Below, in pieces: positions 49,567 to 57,772 of a stretch of 64,000 nucleotides of DNA. The first letter of the stretch is position 1. Every line of letters begins with the position of its first letter. The stretch lies in NCBI GenBank assembly GCA_016191165.1, contig JACPPF010000023.1, positions 124,001 to 188,000 on the forward strand, in the 5' to 3' direction. Under the pieces are notes generated by a model. That model had not been told where the DNA came from. It ran no database searches and was given only the letters and a program-made list of their open reading frames with translations. Both the position numbers and the translations under genes were made by a program. The stretch comes from Planctomycetota bacterium (GTDB lineage: Bacteria; Planctomycetota; Planctomycetia; Gemmatales; Gemmataceae).

Positions 49567-52500
49567 ATGACCACCTGCGACTTTTGTCGAGATCGACTTT
49601 TGGATTTCGCCTATGGCCTCCTGGAGGAAGGCGAACATCAGGAGTTGACCGAGCACCTGAACTTCTGCGCGGACTGCCAGGCCGGCCTGGAAAGGGTGCG
49701 CGCCGAACAGCGGATGCTGGCGCAGGCCACGCACGCGATTGCGGAGGTTCCGGAATTCACGCTCCCCGCTTCGGAGCCGGCGCCCGTGCCCACGCCAAAT
49801 CCGGCGACGATGCCGATGAGCGCGCCGCCACCGACGGCACGCGCGGTTTGGCGGCGTGCCTGGGTGGCGTGGAGTGCCGCCGCGGCGGTTTTGATTTTGG
49901 TCATGGGGTCGCTTTCGTATTACCGGCACACGGTTCATGGCTTGCAGACTGAATTGGCGGCGCGACGCGACGAATACAAACAGGCGGCAGCACAATTCGC
50001 CGCCCTTCCGGTCAAATACGCCAAACTCCATCAACACGCCATCGCCGATTTTTCGAAGCAAAAGCCGCCCTACGTTCACGTCACGGGCCCCACCACCTTG
50101 ACACTCGGGGCCAAAGCCAAGTTGCACCTCACCGCCAGGCACATTGAGACCGATGCAAAAGGCCCCGACACTCGGATCGGGCTCCGCATCGATCTTTTCG
50201 ACGAACCGGGTCAAAAGGTGATGCCAACCCTGAAGGCAACCTGCGATAACCAGGGCCACGCTACGGTGGAGTTGGATGCCAGGAATCTCAAACCGGACAC
50301 CCGGTTGAACCTGGTCGTCGAGGCCGATTCGATTCGCGGCAAGACGAAAATTGAACAGCCGCTGCGCACGACATCGCGAACGTTCGTGACGCGGATCGAT
50401 ACCAACAAGATCGTCTATCAACACCGCGACGTACTGTTTTTCCGCGTTCTGATTCTGGACCGCTTTTCGATGCAACCGCCGGTCGATCCGATTCCGTTAC
50501 GAATCGAATTGGTGAATACGGCCGGTCGGCCCGTACGGTCGCTCAATCTGTCGACCGCCGCTGGCGGCGTGTTGGCGAACGAGTTCGCGATCGATGACCA
50601 AATGGAGCCGGGCGCCTACACGTTAATGGTTCGACCTGCCGATGCTGCTCGCAAGGACATTCAGCCAGTATCACAACGACTCGATCTGGTTCGCGAACTG
50701 GCGTTACCCGATCTCGTGTTGGATCGCCTCCATTATCGGCCTGGCGAAAAAGTGGGCGGCGTCTACCTTGGTCATGGGATGCTGGCGAAGGAGGCGATGA
50801 TCGGCGCGCAATCGGTGCCGCTGATGACGCAGCCTCAGCCGGGCGCCATTCCGGCGCCGCCCGCCGGGTTTGGCGGGAAAGGCGCGGCGCCGATGGTTCG
50901 CGTCGTGCCTGGCGTGGCCCAGCGATTCTGGGCGGCGATTCCACGTAATCTTCCCGCCGGCGCCAACCGCGTGGCCATCACCTTCAAGATCGGCGAGGGC
51001 AAACAGGCGCGCGAAATCCGCCGCCATATCCACCTTGCAGCGACCGATTTCGCGCTCGACCTGTTCCCGGAAGGCGGCGATCTGGTCGCCGGCGTGCCCA
51101 ATCGCGTTTTCTATCGCGTCCGAACGCAAAACGGGGAACCAATCCAGGGCGACGGCACGGTCAGTCTTTTGGCGGGAAAGACGGAGCCGATCATTTCCAG
51201 CCATCGCCTTGGCATGGGGTACTTCGATTTCGTGCCCGCAGCCAAGGAAAGCTATTCCGTCCGAATCAACACGGCGGGGAGGACGCAAACCGTCCTCAAT
51301 CCGTTTGCCCAGCCTGGCATTCGTGCCACGGGCGTTGTCCTGCATGTTCCCAACGCCGTCGTCAAGCCGGGTGAGCCGATTACCGTTACCCTTCGCCAGC
51401 GTGGCCCGAAAGCGCGATTGCTCATCCTGGCGAAGTGTCGGGGGCAGATTGTCGATCAAAGCTGGGTGGAAGCACGCCCAGGAGGAAACCAGGTGACGCT
51501 CCATCCGCCCGCGGACACGGTGGGCATGATCCGCGTCACGGCCTACGAATTGCTCGACAACGTCGCGCCAGGCGACCTGGCCGCAGCGATCGTCGGCGTT
51601 GCCACCCCCGGTGAGGCGCTGACGGGCAAATCGCTGACGCCGGTCGCTGAACGTCTGGTCTTTCGTCAGCCCTCACAGAAGCTAGAACTCGGCCTCATGC
51701 TAAGTCCTCGCCCCGTCTCGCCCGGTGGGAAGTTGACGGGCGCCATCTCCGCTCGCGATGAGAAGGGCGACCCCGCGTCTGCCTGGCTGCTTGCCAGCGT
51801 CATCGACGAACGTTTTCAAGCCAGGCCGCAAAGTCTGTCGGCTTATTTCCTGCTGTCAAACGAAATCCACTCCGGCGCCGACCTGGACGATGCCCAGGTG
51901 ATCCTGCGCGACGGTCCGGAATCGACGGCGATCCTCGAACGATTTCTCGGCACCCACGGCTGGCGGCGCTTCGCCCGGTCGCAGGAGCCTTCGCTGGGCG
52001 TGCTGACGAACGCGGCGAGGCGACCCGCTCAGCTGCTCATCTTTAGCCGGGAAAGCCAGCCGCTGGAGGGCTTACGCCAGCGGCACGAAAATCAGCTGGC
52101 GGACGCGTTGATGCCGATCCATGTCGCCGGCTTCCGGGACGAAGATCATCTGAAAAGCCGCGTAGCCAGCTTGATGGTGGCCGTGAACGTGGCGGCTGAA
52201 AACCTGCATCGCTTCGAGGAGCGCGTACAACTTGGCATTCGCCTGAGCCTCGGGATTTTCGTGCTGGTCATGCTGTTGATCACTCTCGTCCTGATGGCGG
52301 TCGGCGTGTACCGCATCCTGCGCGGGCATCGGGTGGCGACGCCCTGTTTCGGCTCGGCGTTTGCTTGCCTGACCTTGTGCCTGATCGTCTACTTCTCGAG
52401 CGGTTTTTTGGGTGGGCTCCAGGTCTTTCTCCCTGCGACGACTGATCGCGTCGAGCAGGCGTCGTTCGAGATTCGCCGCCAGCTGGGCGAGCAGTTCGCG

Positions 52501-53109
52501 CAGCTGCCAAAGCACGACAACGGGGGCGAGCGGTCCCCCACCGGCGATTTCTTCGTGCGAATTCCGTCCCTCGACGCAAAGCCGACGACAGCGCAATCCG
52601 CGCGTGCCCAGAAAAGCGACCCGATTGACGCCGGCCGGGCTGACCCCGTGCAACGACTCCAACAACGTCTGGCCGACACGCTTTCCCGGCGCGGTAACGG
52701 CATGCACCTGGCGAAGGCCGACCGCAAATCAAACGACAAGGCCGGTGGCGGGGGACCCGGCGCGATGAGCAAGCGTTTCGTAAAAAGCCAGCATGTCGGC
52801 AAGGCCGGGAACGCGGGTGGCGTGGCGCAGCCCATGGCGGTTGACCAGGCCAAGTCAAAAAAGGCTGTTGCCGTGGCGCCGGCCATGGCCCCGCCCGGGC
52901 CGATGCGTGAGTTCGCCTATCAATTCACGCCCTTTCTCCCGGCCGACACGCTGCTTTGGCATCCGAACCACCGGGTTACCAACGGCCAGGCGACCGTCCG
53001 TTTTGACGTGCCTGCCAACCCGACGAACTACCGCGTGCTACTGCTGGTCCATGACTCGGCCGGGCGCTTTGGCTACTTGGAAACTCACGTCACCATTCCG
53101 GCTCAATGA
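49567..53109 (+). CDS. Zinc-finger anti-sigma factor fused to a large macroglobulin-like exoplasmic region
   Basis: A 1180-residue protein. Residues 1-40 form a zf-HC2 anti-sigma zinc finger (C4, C7; H30xxxC34xxC37), which should bind the ECF sigma encoded 6 bases upstream. One membrane segment is at about residues 96-117. A very long outer part follows, with MG2/macroglobulin-like beta domains (HRDVLFFRVLILDRF, RPGEKVGGVYLGHGM, then AVVKPGEPITVTLRQRG). Two more hydrophobic segments are near residues 898-918 and 934-955. The distal part is Gln/Arg/Lys-rich (VQRLQQRLADTLSRRGNG) and ends in a beta domain (VRFDVPANPTNYRVLLLVHD). Release of the sigma on sensing a periplasmic cue is inferred from the architecture. 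Confidence 0.8.
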   Translation: MTTCDFCRDRLLDFAYGLLEEGEHQELTEHLNFCADCQAGLERVRAEQRMLAQATHAIAEVPEFTLPASEPAPVPTPNPATMPMSAPPPTARAVWRRAWVAWSAAAAVLILVMGSLSYYRHTVHGLQTELAARRDEYKQAAAQFAALPVKYAKLHQHAIADFSKQKPPYVHVTGPTTLTLGAKAKLHLTARHIETDAKGPDTRIGLRIDLFDEPGQKVMPTLKATCDNQGHATVELDARNLKPDTRLNLVVEADSIRGKTKIEQPLRTTSRTFVTRIDTNKIVYQHRDVLFFRVLILDRFSMQPPVDPIPLRIELVNTAGRPVRSLNLSTAAGGVLANEFAIDDQMEPGAYTLMVRPADAARKDIQPVSQRLDLVRELALPDLVLDRLHYRPGEKVGGVYLGHGMLAKEAMIGAQSVPLMTQPQPGAIPAPPAGFGGKGAAPMVRVVPGVAQRFWAAIPRNLPAGANRVAITFKIGEGKQAREIRRHIHLAATDFALDLFPEGGDLVAGVPNRVFYRVRTQNGEPIQGDGTVSLLAGKTEPIISSHRLGMGYFDFVPAAKESYSVRINTAGRTQTVLNPFAQPGIRATGVVLHVPNAVVKPGEPITVTLRQRGPKARLLILAKCRGQIVDQSWVEARPGGNQVTLHPPADTVGMIRVTAYELLDNVAPGDLAAAIVGVATPGEALTGKSLTPVAERLVFRQPSQKLELGLMLSPRPVSPGGKLTGAISARDEKGDPASAWLLASVIDERFQARPQSLSAYFLLSNEIHSGADLDDAQVILRDGPESTAILERFLGTHGWRRFARSQEPSLGVLTNAARRPAQLLIFSRESQPLEGLRQRHENQLADALMPIHVAGFRDEDHLKSRVASLMVAVNVAAENLHRFEERVQLGIRLSLGIFVLVMLLITLVLMAVGVYRILRGHRVATPCFGSAFACLTLCLIVYFSSGFLGGLQVFLPATTDRVEQASFEIRRQLGEQFAQLPKHDNGGERSPTGDFFVRIPSLDAKPTTAQSARAQKSDPIDAGRADPVQRLQQRLADTLSRRGNGMHLAKADRKSNDKAGGGGPGAMSKRFVKSQHVGKAGNAGGVAQPMAVDQAKSKKAVAVAPAMAPPGPMREFAYQFTPFLPADTLLWHPNHRVTNGQATVRFDVPANPTNYRVLLLVHDSAGRFGYLETHVTIPAQ

Positions 53110-53307
53110 AAGTCGAGGCCGCCTTCTTTTTTGGTTGCTGGCGAACGACTTCCGATTGGCCATCCCGGCCAAACAAGTGGGCCGTTGTAATTTGGCTGGA
53201 TCGTGGGTCAAGGGCCCCGTTTTATCGCTCGAACTCTTGCAATTGGCAAGGTCCATCCAGGCTGCCCAGGCGCAATTAAAAATTTTCCGATTGTGTAAAG
53301 TTATTCG

Positions 53308-53336
53308 TTGACAGTGACCTTGTGGGCCGTTAACCT
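53308..53336 (+). promoter_or_regulatory. Possible promoter of the BON-domain gene
   Basis: TTGACA (53308-53313), a 17-base spacer and a weak -10 TAACCT (53331-53336). It is followed by the two hairpins and a leader of about 250 bases. Confidence 0.4.
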
Positions 53337-53357
53337 AAACCAAGATAATAAGTTGAA

Positions 53358-53395
53358 GGGCGCTGGAAGCGCCCGGTTCAGCCTTTGAGCTGAAC
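53358..53395 (+). promoter_or_regulatory. Tandem hairpins in the leader of the BON-domain gene
   Basis: Two perfect stems back to back: GGGCGC, loop TGGAA, GCGCCC (53358-53374), then GTTCAGC, loop CTTTGA, GCTGAAC (53376-53395). No T run follows. They sit about 200 bases upstream of the ATG at 53592 and may form a structured RNA element. The rest of the 480-base gap 53110-53591 holds no gene. Confidence 0.4.
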
Positions 53396-53591
53396 GGGAC
53401 CAAACCACGGACGGCAAGGTTTCTCCTTCCACTCCGTTGGACGGAAATCGTGGAAGAGGCGTGGACGCGGTGAGCGTCCTCTGCATCCTTGGCCAGTCCG
53501 CAACACCAGCGCTTTCTTCAGGAATTGAGTTTCAACCTCCCATCACGGTTGGTGGGTGGGTGTATTTTCTCTCCTAAGAGCAGGTGGTTTC

Positions 53592-53825
53592 ATGAGCACC
53601 AAGGCACTCGCATCAAGCATGGTCCTGACGGAAGAAGAAAGGCTGGAGAGCATCCTGCTCCGCCGGCTGGGTAATCGCATTCGCGATCTGCGAGTGATTT
53701 ACCTGCCCGCTGGCGTGATCCTGCAAGGGAAGACCGCAACCTACCATGCCAAGCAGGTGGCCCAGCACGTCGCGATGGAAGTTGCCGAGTTTCCCATCGT
53801 CGCCAACGAAATTGAAGTGTCCTAG
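53592..53825 (+). CDS. BON domain protein
   Basis: A 77-residue cytoplasmic protein. It contains the single BON-domain fold pattern: RLGNRIRDLRVIYLPAGVIL, QGKTATYHAKQVAQHVAMEV and EFPIVANEIEV, with the conserved Gly of LPAGVILQG. BON domains bind phospholipid membranes or lie in osmotically induced proteins. The ATG at 53592 follows CAGGTGG. It is downstream of the long anti-sigma gene but appears to have its own promoter. A GCAA-tetraloop hairpin (53884-53903) is near its 3' end. Confidence 0.8.
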   Translation: MSTKALASSMVLTEEERLESILLRRLGNRIRDLRVIYLPAGVILQGKTATYHAKQVAQHVAMEVAEFPIVANEIEVS

Positions 53826-53883
53826 ATCCGCGGATCGGCTTCCCGGTTAATGGTTCGCGCCAACAAGCAAATGGCGCACTTTT

Positions 53884-53903
53884 CCCCACGCGCAAGCGTG
53901 GGG
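53884..53903. repeat. Short perfect hairpin, CCCCACGC-GCAA-GCGTGGGG
   Basis: An 8-bp stem with a GCAA tetraloop. It lies 59 bases after the BON gene in a 388-base gap (53826-54213) and could be a weak transcription end signal. No T run follows. Confidence 0.55.
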
Positions 53904-54024
53904 TTCGCGTTTCAGGGACAAGCATTTTGCGGAGAATTCGACGGTGGGCCAATCCCGATTTTGATTTCAATCGCTACGATGTACGCATTCGGAAAGCCAA
54001 CTCAGGAATCCACGCCGGCTTGCG

Positions 54025-54054
54025 TTGAAGCCCTATTGCAAAGCGCACGATAAT
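54025..54054 (+). promoter_or_regulatory. Possible promoter of the membrane-tethered HTH gene
   Basis: TTGAAG (54025-54030), an 18-base spacer, GATAAT (54049-54054); an overlapping pair TTGCAA/TAGAAT with a 15-base spacer is an alternative. It lies about 160 bases before the ATG at 54214. Confidence 0.35.
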
Positions 54055-54213
54055 GATAGAATGGAAAAGATATGGAAGATGTTTTTCTCCTGCCGATTTT
54101 CCTTGTCGCCCAAACGGTTGGATGCCGAGCAGGTACGCAGGCAGAGCCTGGGGATTAGTAGGTAATTTTACTCATTTGCCGGATACAGAAGGTTCTCCCA
54201 AGAGGAATCTGCC

Positions 54214-56412
54214 ATGGCCCAGGGTTATTATACGCTGAAGGAAGCAGCGCAGTTTTTGAATATTCACGTGGATGAATTGAAGCAGATGGCGCAGAAGGGG
54301 AAGATCCGCTCTTTCCAGGACCGAGGCACGCTCCGTTTTCGCGTTCAGGACATTCAGGAGCTGGCGCGCGTTCGCGGGTCGACGAGCGATCCGGATCAGG
54401 TGCTTGGGGACGCCTCGCTGCCGCCGCCACGGTCCGCCGCCACGCCCCCGTCAGGGTCGAAAAAATCGCCGCGCTCGCCAAAGAGTCCCGTCAAACAGGA
54501 AGCCGCGCCCGAAGTATTTGACTTTGCCTTTGACGGGGACAACGTGGACGTCGGCGCGGATGTGATGGGCCCGTCCAGCGGTCCCAAGAGCAAGGCGCCT
54601 GGCTCCAAGGGAAAGAAGGTTCCAAGTCCGTCGCCGCTGACCACGGGCAGCGACAGCGATGTACGTCTTGTTCCCGACGGCAGTGACGTGACCTTTTCGA
54701 TTCCCAAGCAAGCCGACCTGAAGCCAGCCGACAGCGACGTGAGGATTTCACCCGACCCGGTCAAACCCAAAGCCGGCGTTCACACGCCGCCGCCCGGTTC
54801 CAGTCCGAAGCGCCCCTCGCAGCTGGCGATTGGATCCGGTGCCAAGCCAAAATCGAAGCTCGGCGCCGCGTCTGACGCCATCGCCGCGTCGCCCCGGCCA
54901 GCCGGTACACCCCAGCCGATGGACAGCGGCGTGCGCTTGGTGCCGATGGACTCGGACAGCGACGTGAAACTGCTGGGCTCCGGTGACGAGGTGCCGCTCG
55001 GTGAACCCGGTGGCCCGGTCGCCTCCGATAGCAATGTGCGCCTGGAAAAAGTCTCGCTGCCCCCGGCCGATTCGGGCGAAGGGGGCATGCTGCTGACCGA
55101 GGAAATCAATCTCGACGAGGAAATCCTCAAACAACAATCAAGGGAAATCGATCAGCCGTCCACCAAGGTCAAGGCCAAGTCGGCGCTGAAGCTGCCGACC
55201 TCGTCTCCTTTTGAGCTTTCCGATTCGGACCTGGAATTGCCGGCGGAACTCAAGGATGCCGGACCCAAGACCCCCGTCAAATCCGCGACCGGGCAGGACA
55301 GCAGTGACTTTGAACTGACCGCGCAAGGCGCCGGGTCCGAGGACGGCAGCAGCGATTTCGACCTGGTCCCCGCCGCCGACGGCAGCATTCTCCTGGAGGG
55401 CGAAAGCAAGGATTTCAGCCTCGAAGCCAGCGACGAAAACGACGAAGTCCTGAATGAAGAGCGCGCCGAGTTGACGAGCAGCTCCAGCGGTATTTCGCTC
55501 GACAACCCGGCCGACGCCGGGATTTCTCTCGAAGAGGGCAGCGACGATTTCGATCTGAGCCTTGAAGTCGAGGACACCCCCAAGCCTGCTCGCTCCCAGC
55601 CAGCCGAAGATTCCGACAGTGAATTCGAACTCCTCGGCGAGAAAACTCCCACCCCCGTGAAGTCGCGACCGGCCGACGCCTCGGACAGCGAGTTTGAATT
55701 GGGCGCCGACTCCGACGCACCCGCGACTGCCGAGGACAGCGAATTCGAACTGAACCTCGACGGCAGCGGCGAAGGCGCCGGCGGCGATTCCGACAGCGAG
55801 TTCGAGTTGACCCTGGACGACAGCGGCAACCTCGAGATTCTCGACGACGACGCACCCCAGGTCAAATCCAAACCCAAGAAAACCTCCGTTTCCAGCGAAC
55901 AGGATATCTTTGATACCGATTTCGAGGTTCCCGCGCTCGATAGCGCCGATGCGGCCGCGGCTGACTCCGAACTGGAAAGCTCCGATTTCGACCTGGCATT
56001 GGACGACTCGGACCTGGCCAACGAGGAAGAAAGCGGCAGCCAGGTCGTGGCGCTCGATGAGGACGACGCCGAAACGGTCGCTGACGATGACGCGGTTGTC
56101 GATGACATCGAGGTCGAAGAGGAGAGTAGTGAATTCACCGATCTCGATGAGGACGTTCAGGTTGAGGAAGACGCGGACGAAGAGACGGAGACCACGGGCC
56201 GGACCGTGACGAAGGAAAAGCTGCTGCCCGCGGCGCCGTGGGGCGTCATGCCTGTCATCTTCATGTTGCCATGCGTCATCATCATGTTCCTGGTGGGCAT
56301 CCTCGGATTTGAACTGGTGCAGACCAGCGCCGGCCTCAGACCGCCCGGTCCCCTGACGAAGGCCATCGCCACGCAAATCCTTGACCAGCCCGTGTCGATC
56401 GTGAAAAAGTAA
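54214..56412 (+). CDS. MerR/excisionase-type HTH protein with long acidic repeat region and C-terminal membrane anchor
   Basis: A 732-residue protein. Residues 1-55 form a winged helix-turn-helix (YYTLKEAAQFLNIHVDELKQ, MAQKGKIRSFQDRGTLRFRV). A low-complexity region of about 600 residues follows, built from two repeat types: SDV(R/K)L-type units near residues 145-280 (DSDVRLVP, DSDVRISP, DSDVKLLG, DSNVRLEK) and S(D/E)FEL-type units (SDSEFELLG, SDSEFELGA, EDSEFELNL, SDSEFELTL, SSDFDL). One membrane segment (VMPVIFMLPCVIIMFLVGIL) is near residue 677. The head should be cytoplasmic. It may tether a DNA region to the membrane or act as a transcription regulator; this is inference. Confidence 0.7.
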   Translation: MAQGYYTLKEAAQFLNIHVDELKQMAQKGKIRSFQDRGTLRFRVQDIQELARVRGSTSDPDQVLGDASLPPPRSAATPPSGSKKSPRSPKSPVKQEAAPEVFDFAFDGDNVDVGADVMGPSSGPKSKAPGSKGKKVPSPSPLTTGSDSDVRLVPDGSDVTFSIPKQADLKPADSDVRISPDPVKPKAGVHTPPPGSSPKRPSQLAIGSGAKPKSKLGAASDAIAASPRPAGTPQPMDSGVRLVPMDSDSDVKLLGSGDEVPLGEPGGPVASDSNVRLEKVSLPPADSGEGGMLLTEEINLDEEILKQQSREIDQPSTKVKAKSALKLPTSSPFELSDSDLELPAELKDAGPKTPVKSATGQDSSDFELTAQGAGSEDGSSDFDLVPAADGSILLEGESKDFSLEASDENDEVLNEERAELTSSSSGISLDNPADAGISLEEGSDDFDLSLEVEDTPKPARSQPAEDSDSEFELLGEKTPTPVKSRPADASDSEFELGADSDAPATAEDSEFELNLDGSGEGAGGDSDSEFELTLDDSGNLEILDDDAPQVKSKPKKTSVSSEQDIFDTDFEVPALDSADAAAADSELESSDFDLALDDSDLANEEESGSQVVALDEDDAETVADDDAVVDDIEVEEESSEFTDLDEDVQVEEDADEETETTGRTVTKEKLLPAAPWGVMPVIFMLPCVIIMFLVGILGFELVQTSAGLRPPGPLTKAIATQILDQPVSIVKK

Positions 56413-56422
56413 TCGAATTTGG

Positions 56423-56461
56423 CCATTCAAATCCTTCGCGGCTTGCGGAGGATTTGAATGG
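56423..56461. repeat. 17-bp inverted repeat between convergent genes
   Basis: CCATTCAAATCCTTCGC and GCGGAGGATTTGAATGG form a near-perfect stem with a 5-base loop. It lies between the HTH-protein gene and the convergent NYN gene and may stop transcription from both sides. Confidence 0.7.
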
Positions 56462-56468
56462 TCGGACG

Positions 56469-57023
56469 CTATTCTTCATCAAATCGATTGTAATCAAAGA
56501 ACTCCTTCAAATCCGGATCTTGCTCCAGGTCGCTGAATTCCTTGAGCCATTGTTCCTTTTCCTCGGCCGATTGTAGACGAGTGCGATCGTCCGCCGGCGG
56601 CGCGGCGGAATCCGAAGGCTTGGGCAGCTTTTCCAGGTAATCCAGAAGCGTCTGATCGGACCACGCCTCCGCCTTGCGCCGCCGGGCGGCATCCACCAGG
56701 CGTGCATCGTTGGAGACGACGACCAGCTTGGCGGGATCCTGGTTGGCCGCGATGAGGGCTTCGATCCAGTCGTCGGCGCTTTGCCCCTTGGGCGCGAAGT
56801 GCACGTGCAGGCCGCGAAAGCGTTGCTGGCGGGCAATGCGGGGCGGGGCCTGCTTGGCGTCGAAGACGACGGTGACGCGCTCGGCCGCGTCGGCGAAACC
56901 TTGCGCGAGCAAATCGAGAAGTCGCCGTCGCGATGCCTGGAGACCGCCGGGCGCCAATTGTTTCTGGATCATTCCCAGGGCATGGATGAGATTGTAGCCA
57001 TCGATGACGAAGGTGTCGGGCAT
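56469..57023 (-). CDS. NYN domain protein (YacP-like RNase fold)
   Basis: A 184-residue cytoplasmic protein of the NYN/PIN-like ribonuclease superfamily (YacP/Rae1-type). The acidic residues are in FVIDGYNLIHALG (Asp), VTVVFDAKQAPP (Asp), SADDWIEALIAANQ (Asp/Asp) and VVVSNDARLVDAA (Asp). These fit a metal-dependent RNase site. Related proteins cut mRNA on the ribosome. The C-terminal part is acidic (AEEKEQWLKEFSDLEQDPDL). It follows the YacG and FmdB-like genes on the strand, separated by 70 bases. Confidence 0.83.
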   Translation of the reverse strand: MPDTFVIDGYNLIHALGMIQKQLAPGGLQASRRRLLDLLAQGFADAAERVTVVFDAKQAPPRIARQQRFRGLHVHFAPKGQSADDWIEALIAANQDPAKLVVVSNDARLVDAARRRKAEAWSDQTLLDYLEKLPKPSDSAAPPADDRTRLQSAEEKEQWLKEFSDLEQDPDLKEFFDYNRFDEE

Positions 57024-57093
57024 GGGTACGATCCCGTGGTTTCAGCGCGCTCAGGTCTGGGCTCACGGCGCAAAAAAAGAGAGGCGCAGTTGC

Positions 57094-57333
57094 CTACGCC
57101 TCCTCTCTATGGGGATCGGCCGAAGGAGCGGCCGGTTCGGGAGAATGGGCCAATTCTTCGAAGTCGTCGAGGTCCTCCTGTGAAACGGGGGTTTCGATGC
57201 GGTAGTTACCGCCCAGCCAGCGACCGAGATCGACCATTTTGTAGCGGTGGCAGCAGAAGGGCCAATCCGGCCATTCCTTCGGCCCCTGGGAATCCATTGC
57301 CTTTTCGCAGATTGGGCAACGTACCTTTTTCAT
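57094..57333 (-). CDS. yacG: DNA gyrase inhibitor YacG-like zinc protein
   Basis: A 79-residue protein. E. coli YacG binds GyrB and blocks its DNA binding. The motif is seen as KVRCPICEKAMDSQGPKEWP, DWPFCCHRYKMVDLGRWLGG. The first CxxC is present. In the second knuckle the usual CxxxC (FCSxRC) reads FCCHRY, so the last zinc Cys is Tyr while a Cys and a His are adjacent. Zinc binding through alternative ligands or loss of the site are both possible. The C-terminal tail is acidic. It is 15 bases before the FmdB-like gene on the strand. Confidence 0.8.
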   Translation of the reverse strand: MKKVRCPICEKAMDSQGPKEWPDWPFCCHRYKMVDLGRWLGGNYRIETPVSQEDLDDFEELAHSPEPAAPSADPHREEA

Positions 57334-57347
57334 CGGGAGTTTCCCCC

Positions 57348-57686
57348 TCAGGATTTGGTTTTTTTTGCCGACGTTTTGGTCGCTTCGGCCTTGGGTGGTT
57401 CGGTCGTAGTCTTGGTATCGGCACTGGCCTTTGGCGCGTCTGCGCCGGTTTTTTCAGATGTTGCCGCCGGGGCATCGGCCTTGGCGGCCGACTTGTAGGA
57501 GTCGCTGCGATAATCGGTCTGGTAGAACCCCGACCCCTTGAAAAGGATGGCCGCGCCGGCACCGATGAGGCGTTCAAGCTTTTTCTTCTTGCAAGCGGGA
57601 CATTTCTTCAACGGCGCCTCGCTGAAGGATTGCAGCTCGTCAAAGTGATGCCCACAGGCATTGCAGCGGTATTCGTAAGTTGGCAT
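57348..57686 (-). CDS. FmdB-type zinc ribbon protein
   Basis: A 112-residue protein. The zinc ribbon MPTYEYRCNACGHHFDELQS...KKCPACKK with two CxxC pairs matches the FmdB regulatory-protein family (putative transcription or zinc-binding regulator). After IGAGAAILFKGSGFYQTDYR, typical of the family, the tail is a low-complexity Ala/Lys/Thr-rich stretch (TEPPKAEATKTSAKKTKS). The ATG at 57686 is the family start. It is transcribed with YacG 14 bases downstream. Confidence 0.85.
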   Translation of the reverse strand: MPTYEYRCNACGHHFDELQSFSEAPLKKCPACKKKKLERLIGAGAAILFKGSGFYQTDYRSDSYKSAAKADAPAATSEKTGADAPKASADTKTTTEPPKAEATKTSAKKTKS

Positions 57687-57703
57687 TCGGAAAACTCCCG
57701 AGG

Positions 57704-57772
57704 TCAAGGAAGATAGAGACGGCCGGCGCCACGCACGCGGTCGATGTCGAGGAGGTAATCGTAAAGCCTTTT
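57704..57772 (-). other. In-frame conserved tail of the PIN-like gene beyond its TAA stop
   Basis: Translating on through the TAA gives KRLYDYLLDIDRVRGAGRLY, LP, then TGA at 57704-57706. The segment aligns with the family end (…LVEIVLDLDNYRGIGRIYIP), so it was part of the ancestral gene. Confidence 0.65.

Noticed and set aside
53850-54053. 67-codon open frame in the gap after the BON gene
   Set aside because: It has no ribosome site, contains the CCCCACGC hairpin and shows no domain.
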